Assembly: GCA_002335345.1 (NCBI GenBank)
Contig: DDCS01000143.1
Span: 1-5,672 of the forward strand
DNA length: 5,672 nucleotides
From: Flavobacteriaceae bacterium UBA2000
GTDB lineage: Bacteria > Bacteroidota > Bacteroidia > Flavobacteriales > Flavobacteriaceae
Direction of reading: 5' to 3'
The notes under the pieces were generated by a model. It saw only the letters and a list, made by a program, of their open reading frames with translations. It was not told where the DNA came from and ran no database searches. Of this stretch, positions 1 through 5,672 are shown piece after piece (position 1 is the stretch's first letter; each line of letters starts with the position of its first letter). A program made the position numbers and the translations under genes.

Positions 1-575
1 CCCTTAGTCAGGTAATACATAGGCCCACCATAAACAGTTCCGTCTTCACCCACGTCCCGATAATGAACCCCAAGGGTACATTCGACAAATTTGGTAGACA
101 TGCCCAGCAAACCACAAATAATCATCCAAAACATTGCTCCTGGCCCTCCTAAAGCAATGGCCAAAGCGACTCCAGCGATATTTCCGTTACCTACTGTCCC
201 GGAAACGGCTGTAGCCAGTGCTTGAAAATGGCTTACTTCTCCTTCATCTTTCTCATCCTCAGCCGTCGTGTGATCTGAAGCATCAACGTGATGTTCTATT
301 TCATCATATTTTCCACGGACCGTGTTTATGGCCTTTCCAAAATAACGGATGTTTGGAAATCCAAAATACACGGTAAAGAACGCCGCGCTGCAAACCAATA
401 AGATTAATACAAAGGGGGTTCCAGCGATCTCAAAGAAAATTAACGCGCTAAAAAAATCTGAAACAGGTTTAAACGCTTGGTCAATTTGCTTGTCAATACC
501 TAATGCCGCATCCTCTTGTGCACGCAAAATTAAGGGCGCCAAAAAAGTAAAAAATGCCGTGAGTAAATATTTCAT
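1..575 (-). CDS. Sodium:alanine symporter (AGCS family), N-terminal part
   Basis: This is the N-terminal 191 residues of an inner-membrane symporter that imports alanine or glycine with sodium; the gene runs off the left edge. The family is shown by GTVGNGNIAGVALAIALGGP (about residues 126-145), followed by a membrane segment with MSTKFVE, then the HYRD and GGPMYYLTKG motifs. The protein begins with a signal-peptide-like stretch (MKYLLTAFFTFLAPLILRAQ), then a short polar segment and a first certain membrane helix at about 43-70. Residues 91-116 form a very acidic, histidine-containing loop before the family core. ATG at 575 is the only ATG between the in-frame upstream stop and the core, and no Shine-Dalgarno sequence precedes it. 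It lies 87 bp downstream of the channel gene; that gap holds no hairpin or convincing promoter that I can see. The substrate is inferred from family alone. Confidence 0.93.
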   Translation of the reverse strand, partial: MKYLLTAFFTFLAPLILRAQEDAALGIDKQIDQAFKPVSDFFSALIFFEIAGTPFVLILLVCSAAFFTVYFGFPNIRYFGKAINTVRGKYDEIEHHVDASDHTTAEDEKDEGEVSHFQALATAVSGTVGNGNIAGVALAIALGGPGAMFWMIICGLLGMSTKFVECTLGVHYRDVGEDGTVYGGPMYYLTK

Positions 576-662
576 ATCGTGCTGTTTGGTGATGTTATAA
601 GAAACAGCAAGATGGCAAAAAATTAAAGGCCTGACAAATTTTTATCTGAGATAATTACAATT

Positions 663-1673
663 TTAAACCCTGTAGTGTTGCTTCAGGTTTTCGATCTGAT
701 CGGGGCGACCGATGAGTATTAGTTTGGACCCTGGTTCCAGGATTAAATCCGCTTCAGGATTGACAATGTATTCTCCCGATCGAGACTTATAACCAATAAT
801 AGAGCACCCTGTTTTTTTGCGCAAATCCAGTTCGCGTATTTGTTGTGCGCGACCGTCCGGGCAGACTTTGTCAAAAGGCACCTGTTCAACATAATAACTG
901 TCTTGATCTCCTGAAACGGTTAAATTATCAAGAAACTCTACCAAATCTGGAACAACCACTAGAGAGGCCATGTGGTCTCCACCAATCTTATCTGGTAAAA
1001 TAACATTGTCTGCTCCGGCAAGTTTTAATTTTTTATAAGAGGTTTCCTCTGTCGCCCTCGAAATAATCTTGAGGTCTTTATTGATCTGGCGCGCAGATAA
1101 AACCACAAATAAATTATCCGCATCGCTCGGCAATGCACTTATAAGCGATGAAGCGCGCTCCACCCCAGCTTTGATCAGCACCTCATCGTCATTCGCGTTG
1201 CCCAGTACTGCGAGTTGATTGTGCTCGTAGAGTCGCTCCACAATTTCTTCACTCTGCTCCACTACGACATAGGACTTGTTATAGGCTTCTAATTTTTGGG
1301 TCGCTTGCATTCCGTTTCGGCCATACCCACAAACAATGACATGACCGGACAATTTATCGATTTTTTCTTGCACTTTCTTAGGTCTTAAATTTCCGATATT
1401 GGTTTGACTCAAAAGATATTCTGAAACCACCTTAATTGAATATCCAACAATAAAAATACTCGATACAATTAATACCGAGGTATAAATCTTTTCTGAAGCA
1501 CTCATGGGATGTACTTCTCCAAACCCAACCGTAGTAATAGTGATTACGGTCATGTACAAGGCATCTACCCAAGTGTACTCATAAAAGGCTTTGAAACCCA
1601 AGACACCCCCAATAAAAATGAGTAAAAACCCAAATACAGCCGTCTGTATTTTTGAACTTTTGAATTGTTTCAT
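663..1673 (-). CDS. Two-TM potassium channel with RCK (TrkA-N/TrkA-C) domain
   Basis: This encodes a 336-residue inner-membrane potassium channel subunit of the Kch/MthK type, expected to work as a tetramer gated by ligand binding to its cytoplasmic domain. TM1 lies at about residues 10-29, a pore helix and selectivity filter TTVGFGE at 47-53 (Phe for the more usual Tyr), and TM2 at about 62-85. The Rossmann-type RCK-N domain starts at HVIVCGYGRNG (111-121), with an acidic residue ending strand 2 in VVVEQ (136-140), a usual nucleotide-contact position. A TrkA-C-like domain fills about 265-336. The frame is open further upstream, to an ATG at 1727 (354 residues), but ATG 1673 is preferred: it overlaps the stop of the PspC gene as ATGA, and the protein then begins a few residues before TM1, as is usual. 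The ligand (nucleotide, calcium or other) cannot be told from the sequence. Confidence 0.92.
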   Translation of the reverse strand: MKQFKSSKIQTAVFGFLLIFIGGVLGFKAFYEYTWVDALYMTVITITTVGFGEVHPMSASEKIYTSVLIVSSIFIVGYSIKVVSEYLLSQTNIGNLRPKKVQEKIDKLSGHVIVCGYGRNGMQATQKLEAYNKSYVVVEQSEEIVERLYEHNQLAVLGNANDDEVLIKAGVERASSLISALPSDADNLFVVLSARQINKDLKIISRATEETSYKKLKLAGADNVILPDKIGGDHMASLVVVPDLVEFLDNLTVSGDQDSYYVEQVPFDKVCPDGRAQQIRELDLRKKTGCSIIGYKSRSGEYIVNPEADLILEPGSKLILIGRPDQIENLKQHYRV

Positions 1674-1891
1674 AAATCGAAGACAGAACTTCTTTTTGTG
1701 AAGATAAGATCTTTCATCTTCATCCAAAAGGCCAAAACTAAATAAACCGCAAATCCAACACCAAGCGTAGCGAAAGTGACATAAATAAAGGATAAGCGAA
1801 CCGTCTTTGCGCGCATGCCCAAACGATCTGCCAAGCGCGCGCTTACATAAAATCCATGGCGCTCTAGATAATGTCTTAGGGTTTTCAGCAT
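1670..1891 (-). CDS. Small PspC-domain membrane protein
   Basis: This encodes a 73-residue protein that is essentially a lone PspC domain. The N-terminal part holds the family pattern of a short amphipathic helix and a turn (GFYVSARLADRLGMRAKTVR, about residues 13-32), followed by one hydrophobic segment (about 34-57) rich in Gly and aromatic residues, then a basic tail ending TKRSSVFDL. PspC proteins in proteobacteria sense inner-membrane stress with PspA and PspB; no psp partner is visible here, so its role is unknown beyond being a small membrane protein. It starts 1 bp after the cysteine synthase stop (TAATATG), and its TGA overlaps the ATG of the potassium channel, so its translation is probably coupled to both neighbours. 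Annotators often label such proteins transcriptional regulators, but there is no DNA-binding domain. Confidence 0.88.
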   Translation of the reverse strand: MLKTLRHYLERHGFYVSARLADRLGMRAKTVRLSFIYVTFATLGVGFAVYLVLAFWMKMKDLIFTKRSSVFDL

Positions 1892-1892
1892 A

Positions 1893-2873
1893 TTATTCGG
1901 TATAGCCCATTTTTTTCATCCATTCGGGATTATACATTTTTCCCACGTACCGACTTCCATGGTCATGGAATAAGACGACAACCACATCGTCTTGGGTAAA
2001 GTGCTCCGATAATTGCAGGACTCCTTTGATGGCTGCACCGGCAGAATTACCCACAAACATCCCCTCTTCTTTAGCTAACTTTTGGGTATAAACTGCCGCA
2101 TCTTTATCCGTAACCTTTGTAAAGCCATCGATAATGCCAAAATTGACATTGGCCGGAAGTATGTCTTCTCCAATGCCCTCTGTAACGTAAGGGTAGATCT
2201 CGTTTTGATCAAATATGCCCGTTTCGTGATATTTCTTGAACACACTGCCGTAAGTGTCTATTCCCCAAATCTTGATCTCAGGATTTTTTTCTTTGAGATA
2301 TCGTCCGACACCACTTATGGTTCCTCCGGTTCCCACGCCCACGATAAAATGGGTTATTTTTCCATCGGTCTGCTTCCATATTTCCGGACCAGTGCTCTCG
2401 TAATGCGCTTGAGCATTACTCGGATTATCATATTGGTTGACATACCATGAATTTGGTGTTTCTTTCCCCAGTCTTGCGGCTGTGCTGTAGTATGATCTGG
2501 GGTCTTCGGGAGCAACATCGGTTGGACAAACGTATACTTCACTCCCCACCGCTCGTAAAATGTCTACCTTTTCTTTACTCTGCTTATCGGTGGTCACACA
2601 AATCATCTTATAGCCTTTGACTATGGCGGCCAAAGCCAATCCCATTCCCGTGTTACCACTCGTCCCCTCAACAATTGTCCCTCCTGGCCTTAAGCGTCCG
2701 TCGGCCTCGGCATCTTCGATCATTTTAAGTGCCATGCGATCCTTTACCGAATTGCCGGGATTAAATGTCTCATATTTGGCCAAAACCAAACAAGGCAAAG
2801 ATGCGGTTAGTTTATTAATTTTTACCATTGGGGTGTTCCCAATGGTTTCCAAAATATTGTTTGCGTAGTTCAT
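1893..2873 (-). CDS. PLP-dependent cysteine synthase / cystathionine beta-synthase-like enzyme
   Basis: This encodes a 326-residue cytosolic fold-type II PLP enzyme that makes cysteine from O-acetylserine and sulfide, or cystathionine from serine and homocysteine. The PLP lysine is Lys44 in NPGNSVKDR (38-46). The substrate loop is TSGNTG (71-76), here preceded by EG where EP is common. The phosphate-binding loop is GVGTGGT (179-185). GNSAGA (275-280) and HDHGSRY (303-309) complete the active-site framework. Several stretches (MIEDAEADG, QYDNPSNAQAHYESTGPEIW, GRYLKEKNP) resemble cystathionine beta-synthase more than CysK, but the CBS (Bateman) regulatory domains and the heme domain are absent, so the exact reaction is open. 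A longer reading from TTG at 2903 is rejected: ATG 2873 has GAGGA 10 bases upstream, matches the family start, and TTG 2903 lies inside the probable promoter. It leads the enzyme-pspC-channel operon. Confidence 0.95.
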   Translation of the reverse strand: MNYANNILETIGNTPMVKINKLTASLPCLVLAKYETFNPGNSVKDRMALKMIEDAEADGRLRPGGTIVEGTSGNTGMGLALAAIVKGYKMICVTTDKQSKEKVDILRAVGSEVYVCPTDVAPEDPRSYYSTAARLGKETPNSWYVNQYDNPSNAQAHYESTGPEIWKQTDGKITHFIVGVGTGGTISGVGRYLKEKNPEIKIWGIDTYGSVFKKYHETGIFDQNEIYPYVTEGIGEDILPANVNFGIIDGFTKVTDKDAAVYTQKLAKEEGMFVGNSAGAAIKGVLQLSEHFTQDDVVVVLFHDHGSRYVGKMYNPEWMKKMGYTE

Positions 2874-2883
2874 CAATGTAGAT

Positions 2884-2888
2884 TCCTC
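2884..2888 (-). promoter_or_regulatory. Ribosome binding site of the cysteine synthase gene
   Basis: GAGGA on the minus strand ends 10 bases before ATG 2873. It is the only good Shine-Dalgarno-like sequence at a gene start in this window, and it decides in favour of ATG 2873 over the upstream in-frame TTG at 2903. Confidence 0.5.
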
Positions 2889-2900
2889 AAATGATTGAGA

Positions 2901-2908
2901 CAAAAATA
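2901..2908 (-). promoter_or_regulatory. Candidate Bacteroidota -7 promoter element upstream of the cysteine synthase gene
   Basis: TATTTTTG on the minus strand matches the Bacteroidota housekeeping -7 consensus TAnnTTTG exactly. It lies 35 bp before ATG 2873, in the 62-bp gap after the permease gene, and would give a leader of about 20-25 bases that includes the GAGGA site. No clear -33 TTTG is seen at the usual spacing, and such AT-rich matches arise by chance, so this is a candidate only. Confidence 0.35.
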
Positions 2909-2935
2909 CAAAACACAGATGGAACCCTTTTGAAT

Positions 2936-4186
2936 TTATCCATCAAAGCGCAAAGCGCGTACCGGACTGATCTGGGCTACTAAATAGGACGGAATCAATA
3001 AAAAAAGCAAACACAAAACAAAGGTGCTTAAATTCAGCAATCCCCAGGCTTCAATGGGCAGACTTACCGGGGCACTGTGCACGTAATAGGTCTTCGGATC
3101 GAGTTCGATTAATTGCCAAGCATCCTGAATCCACACACACCCCAATCCCAAAAGATTTCCCCAAAAGAGACCCCAAAGAACAATGTAAGCCGCTTGTAAC
3201 AAAAAGATTTTTTGTAAGCGCCAATTCCCTGCACCCATAACTTGAAAAATACCAATCATTCGCGTTCGCTCTAAAATCAGGACAATCAAAGCAGTCACCA
3301 TATTGATCGTGGCCACTAAAATCATGATAAAAATGATGAGATAAATATTGAAATCAAATAGAGACAACCACTCAAAGATATTATAAAACGAGGCGTACAT
3401 ACTCATGGCGTCTACCGTGACCGGAGCCAAATCATAAAGCTCACGGGTGAGGGCATCGATATCGGCATGGTCGTGAGCTAAGACCTCCAATCGGCCAATT
3501 TCTTGTGAATCCCATCGATTTAAACGCTGAATATGACGTAAATCGACAAAAACCATTTGGCGGTCAAAATCATCAAAACCGCTATCATAAATCCCCACAA
3601 CGGTGAATCCACGGGCACGCGTTTTTGGACTTATTTCATCGGTATCTTGTTGATCGAGAAAATAGGTATTCAGTGTCGCGCCGAGCGTCAGCCCTAGGCG
3701 CTGAGCGATCGTTTCGGAAATGATCATTTGGTTGTTTAAAACAGCCTCCGTATCAATAAATTGACCTTGGATTAGGAATTCAGAAAGGCGATCCCAATGA
3801 TAATCTGCCCCAACCCCTTTCAGGACAATTCCTTCAAAATCTTCTTCTGTTAGAATTAATCCGGCCTTGTGCGCTGTGCCCTGAATATGCCCTACCCCAT
3901 TTACTTCAGACAAGAGCGCTTTGGTTTCTTCAGTACATTGCCAAGGCACTAAATCTTCAATTTGTCCTTGATTTTCGAGATGCACTAAAGTTACCGCACC
4001 ATTAAATGATTCGACCTTTTGACGGATCTTTTGTTGCAGACCGACCCCCGTAGCAACAGATAAAATCATAATAGTCATTCCAGCAGCAATCGCAGCAATG
4101 GCTATTTTAATTATTGGGGCCGAAACACTACCTTTATTTTTTTCTGAGGAAAGGATCCGACGAACTGTAAACCATTCAAAATTCAC
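2936..4186 (-). CDS. FtsX/LolE-type ABC transporter permease
   Basis: This encodes a 416-residue inner-membrane permease of the FtsX/LolC-LolE/MacB class, which works as a dimer with a separate ATPase and moves lipoproteins or other substrates out of the membrane. TM1 is at about residues 22-46, after a short cytoplasmic start (MNFEWFTVRRI). A periplasmic MacB-PCD-like domain spans about 60-275. The FtsX core then follows: TM2 at about 279-305, a cytoplasmic coupling loop with ERTRMIGIFQVMGAGNWRLQ, TM3 at about 327-353 and TM4 at about 388-408, ending in SPVRALRFDG, a usual family terminus. The chosen start is GTG 4186, which gives the family-like start; another in-frame GTG at 4222 would extend into the divergent gene. 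No ATPase (LolD-like) gene is in the window. LolC/E is the most likely subgroup from length and four-TM layout, but substrate is not proven. Confidence 0.9.
   Translation of the reverse strand: MNFEWFTVRRILSSEKNKGSVSAPIIKIAIAAIAAGMTIMILSVATGVGLQQKIRQKVESFNGAVTLVHLENQGQIEDLVPWQCTEETKALLSEVNGVGHIQGTAHKAGLILTEEDFEGIVLKGVGADYHWDRLSEFLIQGQFIDTEAVLNNQMIISETIAQRLGLTLGATLNTYFLDQQDTDEISPKTRARGFTVVGIYDSGFDDFDRQMVFVDLRHIQRLNRWDSQEIGRLEVLAHDHADIDALTRELYDLAPVTVDAMSMYASFYNIFEWLSLFDFNIYLIIFIMILVATINMVTALIVLILERTRMIGIFQVMGAGNWRLQKIFLLQAAYIVLWGLFWGNLLGLGCVWIQDAWQLIELDPKTYYVHSAPVSLPIEAWGLLNLSTFVLCLLFLLIPSYLVAQISPVRALRFDG
4129..4136 (+). promoter_or_regulatory. Weak candidate -7 promoter element of namZ, inside the permease coding region
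   Basis: TACCTTTA is one mismatch from TAnnTTTG, with TTTT 20 bp upstream at 4105-4108 as an imperfect -33 element. It would give a leader of about 50 bases to ATG 4192. Any namZ promoter must overlap the permease gene, and this is the best match I see there, but it may be chance. Confidence 0.2.
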
Positions 4187-4191
4187 ACGTG

Positions 4192-5409
4192 ATGATTTGG
4201 CATGTTTGGACCAAAAATACACTAAAAATTGGGCTTACCCTCGGACTATTGATGCCTTTTTCATGCAAAAGCCAAGCAGAACAGGGCTCATTGCGACCGA
4301 TTCCAGCCGCTCAAAACCTAAGCCGATACCTCCCGCTACTCCAAGGCAAACAGATTGGGCTTGTGGCCAACCAAACTTCGGTGGTTAAACACAGGGATGA
4401 TGAATCTTTAGGTTATACGCACCTGGCCGATACGCTTCAATCGCTGGGCATTGCACTGAAAAAAGTTTTTGCCCCAGAACACGGTTTCAGAGGAACGGCC
4501 GACGCTGGAGCGCATATATCCAATGGCATTGATCAAAATACGGGACTTCAAGTCATTTCACTCTATGGCGTTAACAAAAAGCCACGTGTTGAAGATTTAG
4601 TAGGGATCGACCTTATGATTTTTGATATCCAAGATGTGGGCGTACGGTTCTATACCTATATATCGACGCTCCATTATGTTATGGAGGCCTGTGCAGAACA
4701 GAATATTCCACTGATTGTTCTGGACCGTCCTAATCCTAACGCACATTACATTGATGGACCTATATTAAAAGATGGTTTTAATAGCTTCGTGGGCATGCAT
4801 CCCGTGCCGGTAGTTTATGGCATGACCATCGGGGAATATGCCAAAATGATTAACGGAGAGTCTTGGCTTGACGGTCAAGTTAAAACGAATTTAACCGTGA
4901 TTTCGGTAGAAAATTATGATCATAATACCGCTTACGTGCTGCCCATTCCCCCATCCCCTAATTTGCGGAGTAAGCAAGCCATCGCCCTTTATCCAAGTTT
5001 GTGTTTTTTTGAAGGCACCCCAATAAGTGCCGGAAGGGGCACGGATCGTCCATTTGAAATGTTTGGAGCACCCTATTTAAATGCCGAGCGCTACCCTTTT
5101 GAATTTCGTCCCATAGCCAGACAGGGCGCCAAATGGGCCAAATTCAAGGACGAGATTTGTCATGGGCTTGACCTTGGACAAATTACCCCGAGGGAACATT
5201 TGGAATTAGGGTGGCTCATCGACATGTATAATGAAGCGCCAGACAAAGAAGATTTTTTCAATACCTTTTTCGATAAACTCGCCGGAACGGATCAATTAAA
5301 AAAAGACATCCAAGCAGGATTGACTAAAGCGGAAATTTACACGAGCTGGGTAAAGGAGCTCGAAGACTTTAAGGAAATTAGAGCCCAATATCTCATATAT
5401 CCAGATTGA
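4192..5409 (+). CDS. namZ: Exo-beta-N-acetylmuramidase NamZ (DUF1343, GH171)
   Basis: This encodes a 405-residue exported enzyme of the DUF1343 family, whose studied members (NamZ) remove non-reducing terminal N-acetylmuramic acid from peptidoglycan fragments. Family motifs appear in order: GKQIGLVANQTSVV (52-65), FAPEHGFRG (93-101) with a conserved glutamate that is a good catalytic candidate, IFDIQDVGVRFYTY (143-156), LDRPNPN (177-183), PPSPNLR (253-259) and EGTPISAGRGTD (274-285). The N-terminus has a basic start and a hydrophobic stretch (about 11-24) ending PFSC, so it may be a lipoprotein anchored at Cys25, although the lipobox is poor. ATG 4192 is chosen over the adjoining GTG 4189; neither has a Shine-Dalgarno sequence. 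Length is normal for the family and no key motif is missing. It is divergent from the permease and stands alone on its strand. A role in cell-wall recycling is inferred from the family. Confidence 0.93.
   Translation: MIWHVWTKNTLKIGLTLGLLMPFSCKSQAEQGSLRPIPAAQNLSRYLPLLQGKQIGLVANQTSVVKHRDDESLGYTHLADTLQSLGIALKKVFAPEHGFRGTADAGAHISNGIDQNTGLQVISLYGVNKKPRVEDLVGIDLMIFDIQDVGVRFYTYISTLHYVMEACAEQNIPLIVLDRPNPNAHYIDGPILKDGFNSFVGMHPVPVVYGMTIGEYAKMINGESWLDGQVKTNLTVISVENYDHNTAYVLPIPPSPNLRSKQAIALYPSLCFFEGTPISAGRGTDRPFEMFGAPYLNAERYPFEFRPIARQGAKWAKFKDEICHGLDLGQITPREHLELGWLIDMYNEAPDKEDFFNTFFDKLAGTDQLKKDIQAGLTKAEIYTSWVKELEDFKEIRAQYLIYPD
4212..4219 (-). promoter_or_regulatory. Candidate -7 promoter element of the permease gene, inside the namZ coding region
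   Basis: TATTTTTG on the minus strand is the same octamer as the candidate upstream of the cysteine synthase gene and matches TAnnTTTG. It would start transcription about 20 bases before GTG 4186. It lies within codons 7-10 of the divergent namZ gene, because only 5 bp separate the two starts. No -33 TTTG is visible, so support is moderate to weak. Confidence 0.3.
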
Positions 5410-5443
5410 TCGGGACGTGATGACCTTATCCAAATAACTCATT

Positions 5444-5672
5444 CTAGGTTGTCCGCCCTGAATCTAATGCATTACGCAAGTCCTCAACAATATTAAAAGC
5501 GGCAGGGCAAATAGCAACGTTTTTGAGCGTTAGATGGGTAATCTGTTGGAATTTTTTTCGGTCCGTGTGTGGAAACTCGCGACACGCTTTGGGCCTAACC
5601 TCGTAAATGGAACACCGATTATCCGCACCGAGAAAAGTGCAAGGAAGTTCCTGTAATACCCTGTCGCGATCT
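5444..5672 (-). CDS. YkgJ family cysteine-cluster protein, C-terminal part
   Basis: This is the last 76 residues of a YkgJ-type protein (often called a zinc/iron-chelating domain protein); its start lies beyond the right edge. The translated part contains LPCTFLGADNRCSIYEVRP and KACREFPH, the conserved Cys-rich block, with cysteines at about residues 11, 20 and 30 of the visible part, then a helical segment with LTLKN and ICPAAFNIVEDL that holds the fourth family cysteine, and a short tail to TAG. Members are thought to bind a metal or an iron-sulfur cluster through these cysteines, but their physiological role is unsettled. The gene is convergent with namZ, with 34 bp between stop codons and no hairpin terminator visible there. 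The reading frame is intact up to the window edge. Confidence 0.9.
   Translation of the reverse strand, partial: DRDRVLQELPCTFLGADNRCSIYEVRPKACREFPHTDRKKFQQITHLTLKNVAICPAAFNIVEDLRNALDSGRTT

Noticed and set aside
349..600. Plus-strand reading frame of 83 codons
   Set aside because: It lies antisense to the symporter gene, whose motifs and frame are unmistakable; its product has no recognisable features.
576..662. Possible terminator or promoter in the gap between channel and symporter
   Set aside because: GGCCTTTAATTTTTTGCC on the minus strand offers at most a 3-bp stem, and the TTTG/TATAAC-like elements are not at consistent spacing.
1674..1727. Eighteen-residue N-terminal extension of the potassium channel (ATG 1727)
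   Set aside because: It would overlap the PspC gene by 58 bp; the ATGA junction at 1673 gives a normal start just before TM1.
2082..2868. Two plus-strand reading frames (2082-2450 and 2617-2868) and one minus-strand frame (2354-2542) inside the cysteine synthase gene
   Set aside because: All overlap the conserved PLP enzyme in other frames and have no domain or start signal of their own.
2874..2903. TTG start at 2903 for the cysteine synthase
   Set aside because: The TTG is the last three bases of a TAnnTTTG promoter-like element, while ATG 2873 has a good ribosome binding site and matches the family start.
4098..4388. Plus-strand reading frame of 96 codons across the permease-namZ junction
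   Set aside because: It overlaps both real genes out of frame, and its product resembles nothing known.
5410..5443. Possible bidirectional terminator between the convergent namZ and YkgJ genes
   Set aside because: No inverted repeat with a T-run is visible in the 34 bp.
1..5672. Mobile elements, CRISPR repeats, tRNA or rRNA genes, defence systems
   Set aside because: The window is almost fully occupied by intact housekeeping-type genes; I saw no repeat arrays, transposase motifs, terminal inverted repeats or RNA gene signatures.

Overview
The window looks like ordinary chromosomal DNA from a member of the Bacteroidota, most likely a flavobacterium-type marine or environmental species. The evidence is moderate to low GC, start codons mostly without Shine-Dalgarno sequences, TAnnTTTG-like promoter elements, and protein versions (YkgJ cluster protein, CBS-like cysteine synthase without CBS domains, PspC protein ending in SVFDL, DUF1343/NamZ) that resemble flavobacterial family members. 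This placement rests on recognition of sequence style, not on a search.

Layout. Five genes run leftward on the minus strand, in transcription order: an FtsX/LolE-type ABC permease (4186-2936), a PLP-dependent cysteine synthase/cystathionine beta-synthase-like enzyme (2873-1893), a 73-residue PspC-domain membrane protein (1891-1670), a two-TM potassium channel with a cytoplasmic RCK/TrkA module (1673-663), and the N-terminal 191 residues of a sodium:alanine (AGCS) symporter (575 to beyond the left edge). The enzyme, PspC protein and channel are packed as an operon: a 1-bp gap, then an ATGA stop/start overlap. The permease and the symporter are set off by 62 and 87 bp and may have their own promoters.

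On the plus strand a single gene, a NamZ-type exo-beta-N-acetylmuramidase (DUF1343, 4192-5409), diverges from the permease with only 5 bp between the two start codons. It converges, 34 bp before the stop, on a minus-strand YkgJ-family cysteine-cluster gene that enters from the right edge (5444-5672).

How the genes fit together. Most act at or across the cell envelope: lipoprotein or substrate export, potassium flux, amino-acid/sodium symport, membrane stress, and muropeptide trimming. The sulfur amino-acid enzyme is the cytosolic exception. No shared pathway is evident beyond co-transcription. I saw no mobile element, CRISPR array, RNA gene, phage gene or defence system, and nothing that forms a clearly new biological system. 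The most notable items are architectural: the 5-bp divergent start, the translationally coupled pspC-channel pair, and revised start codons for three genes.
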